Positions 1-11,396 of a stretch of DNA of 64,000 bases are shown piece by piece (the stretch's first letter is position 1; each line of letters begins with the position of its first letter). The stretch is from Apostichopus japonicus. Its lineage: Eukaryota; Echinodermata; Holothuroidea; Aspidochirotida; Stichopodidae. A model generated the notes under the pieces. That model did no database searches. It saw nothing but the letters and a program-made list of their open reading frames with translations, and had not been told where the DNA came from. The translations under genes were made by a program, and so were the position numbers. The stretch is from contig NC_092577.1 of NCBI RefSeq assembly GCF_037975245.1, positions 2,990,501-3,054,500 on the forward strand, read 5' to 3'.

Positions 1-631
1 TTAGGGGTGTACTCTTCATTCATCATTAACATCATATATATGCATATTCATAACATACCCTCTACAATATCATCTCCTTCCACCTCTGTCTATTCTTCGT
101 CGTTCAGATGGAAGGACGTGACGCCTTTAGGGGTGTACTCTTTATTCAACATTAACATCATATATATGCATATTCATGACATACCCTCTACAATATCATC
201 TCCTTCCACCACTGTCTCTTCTTCGTCGTTCAGATGGAAGGACGTGACGCCTTTAGGGGTGTACTCTTTATTCATCATTAACATCATATATATGCATATT
301 CATGACATACCATCTACAATATCATCTTCTTCCACCTGTTTCTCATTCATCATTCAGATGAAAGGATGTAACACCTTTAGTGGTGTACTCTTTATTCACC
401 AATGACATCATCTTTATGCATATTCATAACATACCCTCTACAATATCATCTTCTTCCACCTGTTTCTTAATTCATCATTCAGATGAAAGGATGTAACACC
501 TTCAGGGGTGTACTCTTTATTCATCATTAACATCATATTTATGCATATTCATGACATACCCTCTACAATATCATCTGCTTCCACCTCTGTCTCTTCTTCG
601 TCGTTCAGATGGAAGGACGTAACACCTTTAG
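1..631 (-). repeat. 126-bp tandem array built from XRCC5 exon 7 and its donor
   Basis: Five units of 124-126 bp. Each contains the 3' half of XRCC5 exon 7, the donor GTATGT and about 50 bases of intron. Exon-end equivalents are at 59, 185, 311, 435 and 560, and only the last is joined to the full exon. The donor hexamer is kept in all five. On the minus strand the reading frame is open in the genuine exon and in the unit ending at 185. In the units ending at 59, 311 and 435 it is broken by TAG or TGA. The array may continue beyond the left edge. The long plus-strand open frames here arise because the unit length is a multiple of three. Confidence 0.9.
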
Positions 632-3600
632 GGGTGTATTGTTTATTCGCTCCTTTCTCAAAAACAGACTTCCAAGATTTTGCAGCAGCTTGTTTTACCT
701 TGCAGAGAGGATGTCAAGAAATATTTCAAGACTTAGTCATCCAAGAAGACAATTTGAAAAGATCTTAAAAACTGGATTAGGCTGGTATAGTCTGTGCATG
801 TCAGAAACACACCTGGACTCAACAAAACAGCAAAGATACTCACCCTTATATATCCACAGACTGGTCTAGTCTGTGCATGTCAGACTCACACCTGGACTCA
901 ACAAAACAGCAAAGACACTCACCCTTATATATCCACAGACTGGTCTAGTCTGTGCATGTCAGACTCACACCTGGACTCAACAAAACAGCAAAGATACTCA
1001 CCCTTATATATCCGCAGACTGGTACTTTGAGATTGTTTCCAATCTCCAGGTTACACTTCCAAGGAGTCTGGCGAACTGGTTTGGTCTCAAAGAAACTCAG
1101 TAATGGCATTACATCTCTGAAGAAGAGAACACAAAACTGCAGCAGTTTGGGAAATAGATTTCTATACATTTACCTGTTATGCCATCAAAACTTTTAAATG
1201 AAATGAAAGAGTCTCAAAATTTTAAATCTCACTTTATTCCTACATAATATTCCTCTGTGTTATATATCTCTTGAGTATAAGTTGAGGTACTATTAACCCC
1301 TTTTTTTGCATTTTTGTTTGCTGAATTATAACTATTGTTATATAAGGCATCATTACATAAGGTATCGGAATATCGTGACTTCTTTTATCAAAAGAGATTC
1401 TTCTCACCCAAAGGAGTAGGCATCTCCGTCGACTTCCTCAATAATTTCCATCATCTGCCTCTCACCTAGGTTTTGTTGGGGAGTCTTTGGTTTACCCTGT
1501 CTCTTCCCAGAGGTGCTGGGTCCGGCCTGGTCGGGCCCACCCCCATCCTCGCTGTCATCCCCACCGAGATTGGAAGGTCCGCTAGAATTTTAAAAAAAAT
1601 ACAATTATCACCCAAAGGTAATTCTCAAAAGTCTCACAAGGTTTATTGCACTTTATTCCAATCTTCAACAAATTGTGAAAATGGACATTTTTGGGGGGAG
1701 GGGGGGGGGGGGGGGAATTCAACAAATAAATTCAAAACTCACATGAAGTTGATTTCTGTTTTCAGTCCTTTGATAGCTTGGATGATGTTTTCCTGTTTGT
1801 CCTGACTGAACTCCCCTCCAAGGTTTGAGCACAAAATGACACGGCTGGCTGTGAACTTTGACCCAGGGGCATCTGTGACCTTGTGAATGATATCCATGGA
1901 GACTGTTAATGCATCCAGGACTGACAATTTGCAATAAAGTCAAGAAAAATACTTTATTTGTATCTTGTTATACTTTTGATGCACACTAAATTGAGTGAGA
2001 CTCCAGTAAATCTCTTTTCTCTGGGCCATTTTCTTTTTTCTTCTATCAACCTAAGATGATATAAATGTGACAGTGGTAACCATTTTCGTTTCCTTATCGA
2101 TGGACTGGCCAAAGGTGACCAGCGCCCTCTACTTTACTTTACTACTTTTTTTTGACAATTGTTTGTCACTACTACTACTTTTCGTGAATGGTCTTCTCAT
2201 CTTCTTTACAGAGCCATTCATATGATTAGCAAGACCGTGTAATATTCAGGGGTTATTTGTTGTTTGTTTACATTTAAATAAACCATAGCAACATGAACCT
2301 GTGTTTTGGTCTTTACATAAACAAGGGGCTGAACAACCCCTTTATGTCTCATTTTGTTGATGCTTTGTGAGCACCCGGCCAATCAACTCCTGTCAGCAAA
2401 AGTCATTTTCCAGAGCAAAACCAGAGTGAAAATTTAGGATATGTAGGACTTGTTGCTGCATGATAGACCTGTACATTAAAAGCTGTATACAGTAACTGAT
2501 AGATCTCAAACTTCAAAATGGTCCCTGGTCACAATCAAGTGGTCCCTGCTGTGCACCAGGTGCCTTTCACATAAAGAGGCCCCCTGGTGTTGTAAACTTT
2601 AACTGCGACCCAACAAGTATTGATTTCATGATTGGTTATCACCATTGGCTTACCATTATTTCCCAACTTTGGCTAATGACAGCCAACAATCATTCTACCT
2701 CAGGCTCACATACGACACTGCAATAGCTATACCCACGGTTTCATGTTTTCCGTGACTGGACTAAAACAATTCTACAATTGTACAATCCCTTCTCCAATCT
2801 ATGTCTGCTTCTTCAAGATAATTACTCTCCCAGCTTCCATTAATGGATTATATAACCTAACATATAGCTAACACATGTCTGTCAATGAATCAATCCATCA
2901 ATCCAACCAATCAATACATCTATCAGTCATTCAACCAACCAATCAATCATTCATTCAACCAATCCATCAATTTGTAAAAGATACAGTCCGCAGAGAGGTT
3001 GCTGGGAGGTATTTCTGATTTGACATACTGCAAGAGGTCTAAATCTACCATCCCCATTGGTCGGGCTTCTGTGATGTTATCGTAGCCATTGTCAGAGAGA
3101 TTGTTGGCTGTATCTGGTGTACCAAACAAAACCAGACACACCTCATCTTTTGACTCTGAAAATAACTGGGGAAAAAAACAAGAGGAAAATGTATAGTATT
3201 TATCACAGAATCATAGTACTAGTCGTGACAAAACCATCCCTGTGAAAAATGACTGCAATATTAGTTTATAATACAACTTTATAGGTTAAATTTAGCTTTC
3301 ATAAGTCCAACAGATCCTGCAATATAATCTCCCCCATCCTCCCCTTCTTCAAAGAAAATCAAAAGGATGTCACCTATTGTATTACGGATTACTGACATAC
3401 GAACGCTTTAGCAAGCAAGCTATCCTGTGATCTGTCACCATTTCAAAATCTAAGAATTTATGTTTTTGGACAATATTCTTATTGGACTGTAATAATTTAT
3501 CTTTTGCTATGATTTTTAATTAATTACTTAACAATTAGTTATAATATATGTTGGCTAATAAACTGTCTGATTAAACTGATTGATGGTTTAAAAAAAAAGA

Positions 3601-4846
3601 AAGAAAAATGGCCACAAAATTCTTGAATTCATAGTTATAAGTACCATTAAGACAATAAAAACAATGTAAGTAAATCAATCTTACTTTTCTTTGTAATATC
3701 TTACTGATGACATCAATAGCAGTCTCAAGATCACTACAATATCCAGGTGGTGATTGGCTCATCATTGGTCCTACATCAAGGCAGATGACAATGGCTTCCT
3801 GCAAAGAGACATATCTGAGTTTGAGTTTTTTAGTCCAATTGGAAGGCAGTTATTTTATGATGCTAAGCAACCACAAGTGATGAAGCATAATTATTAGGGT
3901 TTTTGATCCGATATAGGATATCTGAATCTGAATGGGAAAAGTCGGCAAAAATCCTACTAGAGCACATAAATGCCAACCGAACGCTACAAAGTATCAATAA
4001 GAGTATACTGTAAGTCATTAGGTAACAAAACAACAGTTAGTAAGCTTGTCTTTGAAACAGTCTAGAGTAGGTGCATGCACAATGTCTGATGGCAAAGCAT
4101 TCTAATCTTTTAAGGTGCAGGGGAAGACGGAATATTTATAGAAATTATTTCTAGCGCAGGGAACTTGGAAGTTAACATCATGTTTATTTCTTGTGATAAC
4201 ACTTTTTGTTGGGACTAGATTGTCTTTATCAATCTTTATAACAGCACTTTTAGACGTGTAGGCTTTCTTCTTGTTTTCAGCAAGAGCCAATCTAATTCCT
4301 CAAGCATATTTGTCACACTGGATTTATAAGAGTAGTCTGCAATACAAAATCTGGTTGCTCTTCTCTGCATAGCTTCTACTTTATTTACATCACACTGGTG
4401 ATGGGGGTCCCAGACTACTGAAGCATAATCGAGTACTGGCCTGAAAAGAGTTTTGTATTCTTTAGTTTTAACATCTTTGGGACAGCTTGAGAGGTTATGT
4501 TTTTGAAGGACAAGAACACGGTTTGCTTTATTGGTTATGTTATTGATATGTTCCCATCCCATCTAAGCCAGTAGTAGCACCTTGGTAAATGCTTGATAGG
4601 TTTTGAAACTAAAATCCCACCAAAGGTAGTTAAACTGCTTCACTAAAAAAGTTGAATGACAAGTAGCATAGGCCTTATGAAAATTTAAACCCTTTGTAAG
4701 CTTAGAAAGTTAGACAGCCCAAATTGCCTTACTAAGTTACCTTAGGCTATCATTAGGTCTAGCCAGGCTAATCATTATTTTCAAACTTGACATTAAAACG
4801 GCAACCCCCATCCATTGTATTCGTTTACCTTATCCTTGCCAGCCAT
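560..4846 (-). CDS. XRCC5: Ku80, 5' seven coding exons (partial gene)
   Basis: Ku80 is the large subunit of the Ku heterodimer, which binds broken DNA ends and recruits DNA-PKcs for non-homologous end joining in the nucleus. Coding exons read on the minus strand: 4829-4846 (start, MAGKDK), 3685-3798, 2985-3165, 1743-1920, 1408-1581, 1002-1116 and 560-698. All junctions are AG/GT and all phases agree, giving 306 codons plus one base. The N-terminal vWA-like fold is visible as AIVICLDVGPMMS, then EVCLVLFGT, then ADFLDALTVSMD formed across the exon 3/4 junction. These line up with the human protein as I recall it. Exon 5 carries a Gly/Ser/Asp-rich linker, and exons 6-7 enter the beta-barrel region (WKCNLEIG; HLNDEEETEVE). 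More than half of the protein is beyond the left edge. The start was chosen because ATG plus five codons ends at a good donor in phase 0. Confidence 0.93.
791..1024 (-). repeat. 79-bp tandem array spanning the XRCC5 exon 6 donor
   Basis: Three units with a period of exactly 79 bp. Each holds the last 22 or so bases of exon 6, the donor GTGAGT and the start of the intron. Exon-end equivalents are at 844, 923 and 1002. The one at 1002 continues into the full exon. All three donors are identical. The coding piece in the extra copies differs from the exon by a single A/G change before it diverges. Confidence 0.9.
4020..4562 (-). mobile_element. Truncated non-LTR retrotransposon (reverse transcriptase C-terminal part)
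   Basis: This lies inside XRCC5 intron 1 in the same orientation as the gene. Two overlapping minus frames read as the C-terminal part of a LINE-type polyprotein: RPVLDYASVVWDPHH, VEAMQRRATRFC and EELDWLLL, then after a frameshift SVITRNKHDVNFQVP and a run matching the usual 'YKxSxFPxTxxDWNALP' ending. It is 5'-truncated and frameshifted, so it is dead. The clade cannot be settled by eye; CR1- and Jockey-like elements share these blocks. Confidence 0.8.
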
Positions 4847-5090
4847 TTTCGTTTTTCTATTGTAAGCTTTCCTTTCGTGCTTTGTGAAGTGCCTCGATGG
4901 AGCACAATGTTGCTGACAGACACTCGCACTTCGAAGCTAAGACTCACTAGACAAGTTCGTACTTGTACGACAGTTCGCGCTTCGCGGAACACCTTCTCTA
5001 TCTTTGTGCATGCGCATATTGGCGGGCGTACATAACAATACAAACACCACTAGCTTAACTAGCGACAGCAAACAATAACACCACATCAAC
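4847..5090. promoter_or_regulatory. Probable bidirectional promoter between XRCC5 and VCPKMT
   Basis: Only 244 bases separate the two divergent start codons. The stretch is richer in CpG than its surroundings. It holds an NRF1-like palindrome (TGTGCATGCGCA, 5005-5016, one mismatch to the usual core) next to an E2F-like TTGGCGGGC (5019-5027). No TATA box is evident. This pattern is common in promoters shared by housekeeping genes. Transcription start sites cannot be placed from sequence alone. Confidence 0.65.
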
Positions 5091-7989
5091 ATGTCAAGTC
5101 AACATTCAGATGATATGGACCGTACAATCGAATTGAAAAACGGTTCCAACATCGTAATAAAGCAGAAGACAGTCGGCGATGTTGGTTGCGTCGTATGGGA
5201 TGCTGCTCTTGTCCTTCTGCATTACTTTCAAACGAAACATTTTGCTGAAACGTTTGGTAGCTTAGAAGATCAACGTGTCGTGGAACTAGGCTCTGGTACA
5301 GGGGTCGTAGGCATCGTCGCTGGCATTCAAAAGTAAGAATGAGTCCATGGCCTAGTCATAGGCCTACCCTAGGCCCAGGCCTACCCTAGGCCCACGGTAA
5401 AAGTAAAACTTGCAAAGTGAAAAGCAGGTCTAATGCCTAACAACATCTTTATCTTATATGAAAGGAATGCTTGTGACGAACCAGACAGTTTAATAGTTAT
5501 ACTGGGTTGATTGACACTATACAATATCCCAACAAACATACTTGGAGTGTTCGGGTACCGTTATTCTCCGCACACATTACTTTCCGCTGAAACAAAACGC
5601 TGTTTTTCGCACACAAATTTGTCAGCGGAAAACAACGTTTTTTTCAGCGGAGAGTACCGTTTTTTGGGGGGGGGGGAGGGGCAGAATGGCTAACTGAAAT
5701 GATTAGGCACATGGAAGGATTTAGGAGGATGGAGAAGATAAAATTTGACAGTGACAGTTTGGTCTTGCTAAGTTTCATCCTTTAGGGGACGGGCGGGGGG
5801 GGGGGCGGTGTCCTTTGTGATATTTTCACATGAACAATAACAGTGACCCTTTGCCCTTTTATCCGCCGACCGCCTCATACTTCTTTAATAATCCCTAATT
5901 ACAAACACCCCAAGCCTCCTGTAAATTATAAGCAGCTTGACTTTTCTGACATGAACTCAGTCTAACCATCCTTATTGATGTTCTTTGATACTTTCTCATG
6001 TTATTTTCATCATCCTGAATTTGGTATCCTAAAATTGAGGAAAAATATAGTGTACAGGTAAGTGGAAAAATAGTTGTTCTCCGCACAAGAATTTTTTCAG
6101 CGGAAAGTAATGTGCGGAAAGTAACATGTGCGGAGAACAACTGAAACCAGAGTGTTCGAGTAACAATGGAAACGTTTATTTTATCATTTTTTGTAGAGCT
6201 CAAGTGACCATCACTGACATGGAAGAGTTTATCTCACTCATGGAGGAAAATATTACAAGAAACAAGCAATTGCTAGATGGCAATGTACGGGCACAAACTT
6301 ACAAATGGTGAGTTTAAAGGTCACCTGTATTGCACCCAAATATGCTATTTCTTTTGTTTTGTTACATAGTCGTATTTCAACGGGACAACTCAGAATACTA
6401 TGGTAGAAAAGTAAAGCATTTATAAGGTGCTGTTTTCCTAAAATAGGAATAAAAGATATTTATTGAAAAATGCACTAAATTAGTCAAGCAAATATTAGGA
6501 TGAGGGAGTGAGGGGAAAGGGATGGTTTGTTCCTGAGTTAAGAAAGTTATAACTAGTAAATCCAAATGAAAAGAAGAAAGAAATGCTTTAAAAATGAAAC
6601 TAGAAATTTCCCATTCTGTTTTCAAACATCTGACCAGGAGATAATATCGTTATATCTACTTAAATAATACAGTCCATATTTCTCTCTTTCTATCGTTTTG
6701 AACAGGGGTTCAGATCACAGGCCTTTAGGGATCCCTCCTCACCCAAGACTGGTAGTATTCTCAGATTGCATTTATTACACTGAGGTACTAAAACCTTGTT
6801 TTCTCAAATTTGTCACCTAAAAGGCTTTGTTTTCCACTCTTCATTCATTTGAATGTATTCCTAACAGTGTCCACAGTCGAACAGAAATGATTACACATTG
6901 CATATTGGCATAGTCAGAACATTACAAATAAAAAATATTGAAACTTTTCCCAACCAGAAATGATATTCAACATAGCCAAAAGTACTAAGTCCTGAGAAAT
7001 GCAAAAATGTTTGCAGCATAATTTTGTGTATACAGAACCGAAGTATTTTTGCTACTTTATTACTTATATGCAAACTGAATAAACCTCAAAACAGTCGCTG
7101 TAAATTAACATTTATACTGCTCAATAGTTTCTCAGCGACCCTCCTTCTAGGCTTATTTTAAGACTGGCGTTATGTTTTTGTTGTATGCACCCAGTGAGTA
7201 AACTATACTTTATAGAATTTTTCCATGCATGTTGCATTACAGTTAACCGTCATAGTAACCTAAAGCAGTTGTCTGCTGTAGTTTCCAAGGATAAAGTTAT
7301 GAAGTTAGATATAATACTAGTCACTGAGTCTATTATCCGCTAACTAATAGCACACCTGCCAGCACAAGATTATTCAGTTATTTGCACTTTTCAAATTTTT
7401 CAAATTAAAACTTTGCAATTCCAGAGTTTCCATAGTATCATATTCAGTAAAAAAAAACAGTTTTAACATGAGTTTTTAAATTAATTAATGTAATTATTAA
7501 AAATCTTGAAATACCCAAGGCATTGTCAATTTCCTTTCATTCTGTATTTAGGCAGTCCAGCCTCTAGTGAAAGCACTGCAAGACTTGTGTGATCAATCGA
7601 CAGATGTAATCTGTTCTTATGAAGAGCGGACTCTGGGCGCCAACGGAACATCACTGACTAACTTCATGGAGGTAAAGTCTGCATAATGTACAGGGCATAT
7701 TTTCATGAAGAACTTGTGGTCATTTTTCAAACATGAAAATCACTATTGATTCTTAATTTTCTTTTTTCTCATTTTTTTAAATTTTTTAAATTTTTTATTT
7801 AAATTTTTTTAAATAATATCTAATTTCTAAGTTTCCTAATTTTCTTGTATTCATTTTTTTCTTTGTTTTGTGGTTTTTCAGTTAATCGGAAAGGACTTTG
7901 AAGTTACGGAAATAGCGTTTGAAGATATGGATCCTGTCTTTCGAAGTGAGGACATCCATATCCTACACATGAAGAAACGACCGAAATGA
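5091..7989 (+). CDS. VCPKMT: VCP/p97 lysine methyltransferase (METTL21D type), complete
   Basis: Five coding exons: 5091-5332, 6197-6307, 6706-6784, 7552-7671 and 7882-7989 (stop TGA). They join in frame to 660 bases, 219 aa, against about 229 aa for the human enzyme. The family trimethylates a lysine of the AAA ATPase VCP/p97, using S-adenosylmethionine. Visible family features are GCVVWDAALVL near the N terminus, the glycine-rich SAM motif VVELGSGTGVVG in exon 1, TITDMEE at the start of exon 2, the post-motif SDCIYYTE in exon 3, SYEERTLG in exon 4 and a C-terminal RSEDIHILHMKK in exon 5. The exon 4 start (TTAG then GCAGTC) was chosen because a downstream AG would give an immediate stop. The gene runs divergently from XRCC5 and convergently with DGKQ. 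Confidence 0.95.
5551..5655. repeat. Palindromic MITE-like element, copy 1, in VCPKMT intron 1
   Basis: The stretch opens with TACCGTTATTCTCCGC and closes with the inverted GCGGAGAGTACCG. The interior contains alternating inverted TTTCCGCTGA / TCAGCGGAAA blocks. It shares TCTCCGCACA and CAGCGGAAAGTAAT-type words with the element at 6072-6142. Confidence 0.55.
6072..6142. repeat. Palindromic MITE-like element, copy 2, with 16-bp inverted ends
   Basis: AGTTGTTCTCCGCACA at 6072-6087 is repeated inverted at 6127-6142 without mismatch, around a 39-base middle that holds CAGCGGAAAGTAATGTGCGG. It lies about 55 bases before VCPKMT exon 2. It is related in sequence to the element at 5551-5655. Confidence 0.65.
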
Positions 7990-8168
7990 AACAGAAAACT
8001 TAAATACGTGTAGCAAGGTAGAAACATCCAGATGGCTAAAAGTGAGCTGTTTGAAAAACTTCACTTGCAAAGATTTCCTGAAGCTACGAACAAGTCACGG
8101 CCGCCTTCTGACCTCTTCTGACCCCTGGGTTCTGAAGTGTTCTTGGAAGGTTTAAGTTGAAGTGGAAT

Positions 8169-8174
8169 AATAAA
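8169..8174 (+). terminator. Candidate polyadenylation signal of VCPKMT
   Basis: AATAAA lies about 180 bases after the VCPKMT stop codon, which is a plausible 3' UTR length. No cleavage site can be assigned. Confidence 0.45.
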
Positions 8175-8445
8175 TTCCATCTGATGTAAGACAATTGTAG
8201 AATAGTATATAGTGCACTCCGAAGATAAATTCTGTGGACTGAATGTTCACTCCTACTTGGAAAACTGTAAGATTCTTAGTAGGAATGTATTATCATATTT
8301 AATTTCTTACTTATTTAGTTACACATAATTTGCATATGGTCAAAAATCCATGGATTATCCCAGAATATTGACTTGATGAGTCATTCCTTGCTGCCAGAAG
8401 TTTTAGGGTGGACGAACATGTGCAACTTTTCTGACTCTCTGGAAA

Positions 8446-8608
8446 CAGGGATGAGCCTAGGGTAAAAAAAAAATCACAGAATTTTGCAAAAATTGCGGTA
8501 TAGGCTCCAGTTTGCATGTGGTACAGTGTGTTAGGATAATAGTTTTTGTCCCCGACGTAGAATGAAATCAAGGATATTCCGCGAATTCGCGGAAAAAGGT
8601 CATGCCTG
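8446..8608 (+). mobile_element. Short non-autonomous DNA transposon (MITE), copy 1
   Basis: A 163-bp element that starts CAGGGATGAGCC and ends GTCATGCCTG, so the ends are near-inverted repeats of CAGG(G/C)ATGAGC. The interior carries GCGGTATAGGCTCCAG and GTGTTAGGATAATAG, shared with the copies at 11233 and 20511. Flanking duplication is unclear here. Confidence 0.8.
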
Positions 8609-11232
8609 GGAAAGGAGGGGGACATACTAACAATATTGGGTGATATGAGGAACAAACAAACACATCGATATTCTGCCCTGATCATAGACATTGGCATGGG
8701 ATGTACTGTAGATCACATATGCTTTGGGAGGAGATTTGATTATAATTTTTTTTTACCTCCATTTCTGTTGAAGTTGTAAAAGGTGATAGAATACATGGTG
8801 TAGTCCCTTCAGGTTGTGATTGTGTCAGATGTGAAGAACTTTCTAATAGCTTTCAATCTCCTCCAGAAAATAAAAGTGTGAGAAACAATTGGCAAGGAAA
8901 TTGATGGGAATCAGAACTAGGGAATTTCAAGCTTTCCGTTCATTCTCCATTTACGGTTCTAGCCGACGTTGACGAGGGGCTTTCCCAGCGGCACGAATAT
9001 CATTGTTAAAAACAAGGTTAATTCAGGCATGACTTGATTTTAATCGTAATTAATACAGAAACAGGAAATAATGACAAGTCAGAAAACAGATCCATTTTGC
9101 ACTTAGCTTGTTGAATACAGAGAACAACGACAATTGAACCCGACTTTTAAGAAGTAAATCTATAATATATATATAGGTAACAAAGGTGTTAGAAAGCTGA
9201 TCTGTATATACCATCATTTTTTTTTTTTTTAATATATATATATATATATATTTTTTTTCCGTTATTCGTTTTACATTAATATTCACTGATCTCGACGACA
9301 GGCCAAAGAGGTATACTATATCATACTTCTTCTACTTTGCCAGTGGAAGAGAACGTAGAAAAAAAATGATAATGATGATGATGATAAAGATGATGATAAT
9401 AATAATAATATTGATAATCCCCTAAACCATTTTTTGACAATATTATATATATTACAAACAAACTAAATTGGAGTACATTTGTAGTACACTTACAAACGAA
9501 ACAACAACAACAACAAAAAAAAGACAAAAAAAACTTTTTTTTGAAGCAGACGAAAATAAAGTGTGACTGCACATTGAAAGTGACAGACTTATTTCTTGTA
9601 GAACCAGGAAGCAGTCTTCGTATATATATATATAGAGAGATATTTTTGTTTTTTTTTGTTGCTTTTTTTGGTTTGTTTTTTCCATTATTACACAAATAAA
9701 AATGGTTTATTTATTGTTCACATTTGCACTAATAGGCAGGCAGTCAACGCCTCGCATTGTTTACTGGTATGACGGGTGAATAATTTTCTGACGAAGAAGT
9801 TAATATAATTTGTTTACCTTCTTCCTTCCATGATAGGTAAATTATTTAATTTCTTTTTCATGTGTCAATAATTTTTATGTACATAAAACAGCACCCAAGA
9901 TGAAACAGAGGTTTTAGGTTTATAATATTTTGTGATTTGACACAGAATTTAATGTACATTATGATCGTCTTCTTGGAAAAGAAAAGAAAACACCCCCCCC
10001 CCAAAAAAAAAAACCAAAATAAAGAAAATGTAACGCCATTCTTCATGAAGCGACCATTTTGAAAGCATTCAACAAAAATAAAAAGAAACTTTTTTTTTTA
10101 ACTTTCTCTTTCTACGAATAAAAAGTAACAATATATAAATTTTTTCTTCTTTTGACTATCAATTCATTTTACAATCTCTTATTATTATTAACTATAATCG
10201 TTAATTAAGATCTTTGTCTTCTTCATAATAAAATTTCAGTACTTGCTTTCATAATGAAGTGATTTAAAAAACAAAACAAGAACAACAATATCAACGCAGT
10301 AGTCTTAATGATATGAGGAACATTTGTGCACAAAAGACCCAACAGGAGACGATACTAATAGTAGTATATAAGAATAACATGTTAGTATATCAACAAGTTT
10401 TTTTTTTTTTTTATCTTCCTTTTCAGTTTCAAAAAGACTGACAATGCTGCATATTATTGGTTATAATGATAGTATAGTTAATGAGAATCTAAATAGGTGC
10501 AAATTTACTTGGTTTCTACCTCGAGTGCCTCGAAAATATGCAAAAATATGATTCTGGGAACACTTTTTTTTTTTTCATCGATTCTTGACGAATGTTCGTT
10601 GGATATGATGGGCTCGGCCGTATCGGTATGATGTAAAAATTCACCATTAGCACAAAATTGGAGAGTTGAACAAAATGCAATATTAATTTCCTCAATATAT
10701 TTTTTCTATAGGCATGGAAAAATCCCTTGTACGAGTTCTTCTAACCCACCCCCTCCCATCTCCCCTTGCTGTGAATTACAAGCTACTATGATAAAATACA
10801 AGATACAAGAGCATATTAAATTTTAAACAATACCAACAAACAATACAAACAATACCAACAAACAATACAAAAAAGCCAAGGGTTATGAAAAATGAGAATA
10901 CACTGTTTCTATGCTCTTCCTGATTTTGTTGTACAACAGACCCTACTATAAATATTGCATCACAGAAGAGAAGATGATGACAAAATCACTGTATTCGCGA
11001 TATTGAGCACACATACCCTTAGATTGAGAGAAATACTATCCTGGTAGATTTTGAGATATGGCAGTAGACCATTATTACAAGCTGTGAGGATGAATCTGGG
11101 GGGGGGGGGAATTGATCGTAAACTTTCCCACTTCGATGATTACTTCTCAAACGAAATAAGATTCATTTACTTTCCATTTAGGTAGAGATCAACATCAAAT
11201 ATGAATATTTCTATGAGCTGACATTGGTACTT

Positions 11233-11396
11233 CAGGCATGAGCTTTTTGTGAGAATTCGCGGAATATCCGTGATTTCTTTTCTACCTCGGGGACAAAAAC
11301 TATTATCCTAACACACTGTAGCATACGCAATCTGGAGCCTATACCGCAATTTTTGCAAAATTCCGTGATTTTTTTTTTTACCCCAGGCTCATCCGT
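11233..11396 (-). mobile_element. Short non-autonomous DNA transposon (MITE), copy 2, inverted
   Basis: The same family as the copies at 8446 and 20511, in the opposite orientation. It starts CAGGCATGAGC and ends near GGCTCATCCGTAG. The motif GTACTT flanks both sides, suggesting a target duplication of about 6 bp. Confidence 0.8.

Noticed and set aside
7-405. Plus-strand open frame of 132 codons with repeated segments
   Set aside because: It is the antisense of the XRCC5 exon 7 array. It stays open because the unit is a multiple of three.
794-1197. Overlapping plus-strand frames with repeated TPGLNKTAK segments
   Set aside because: They are antisense to the 79-bp XRCC5 exon 6 array; no independent coding support.
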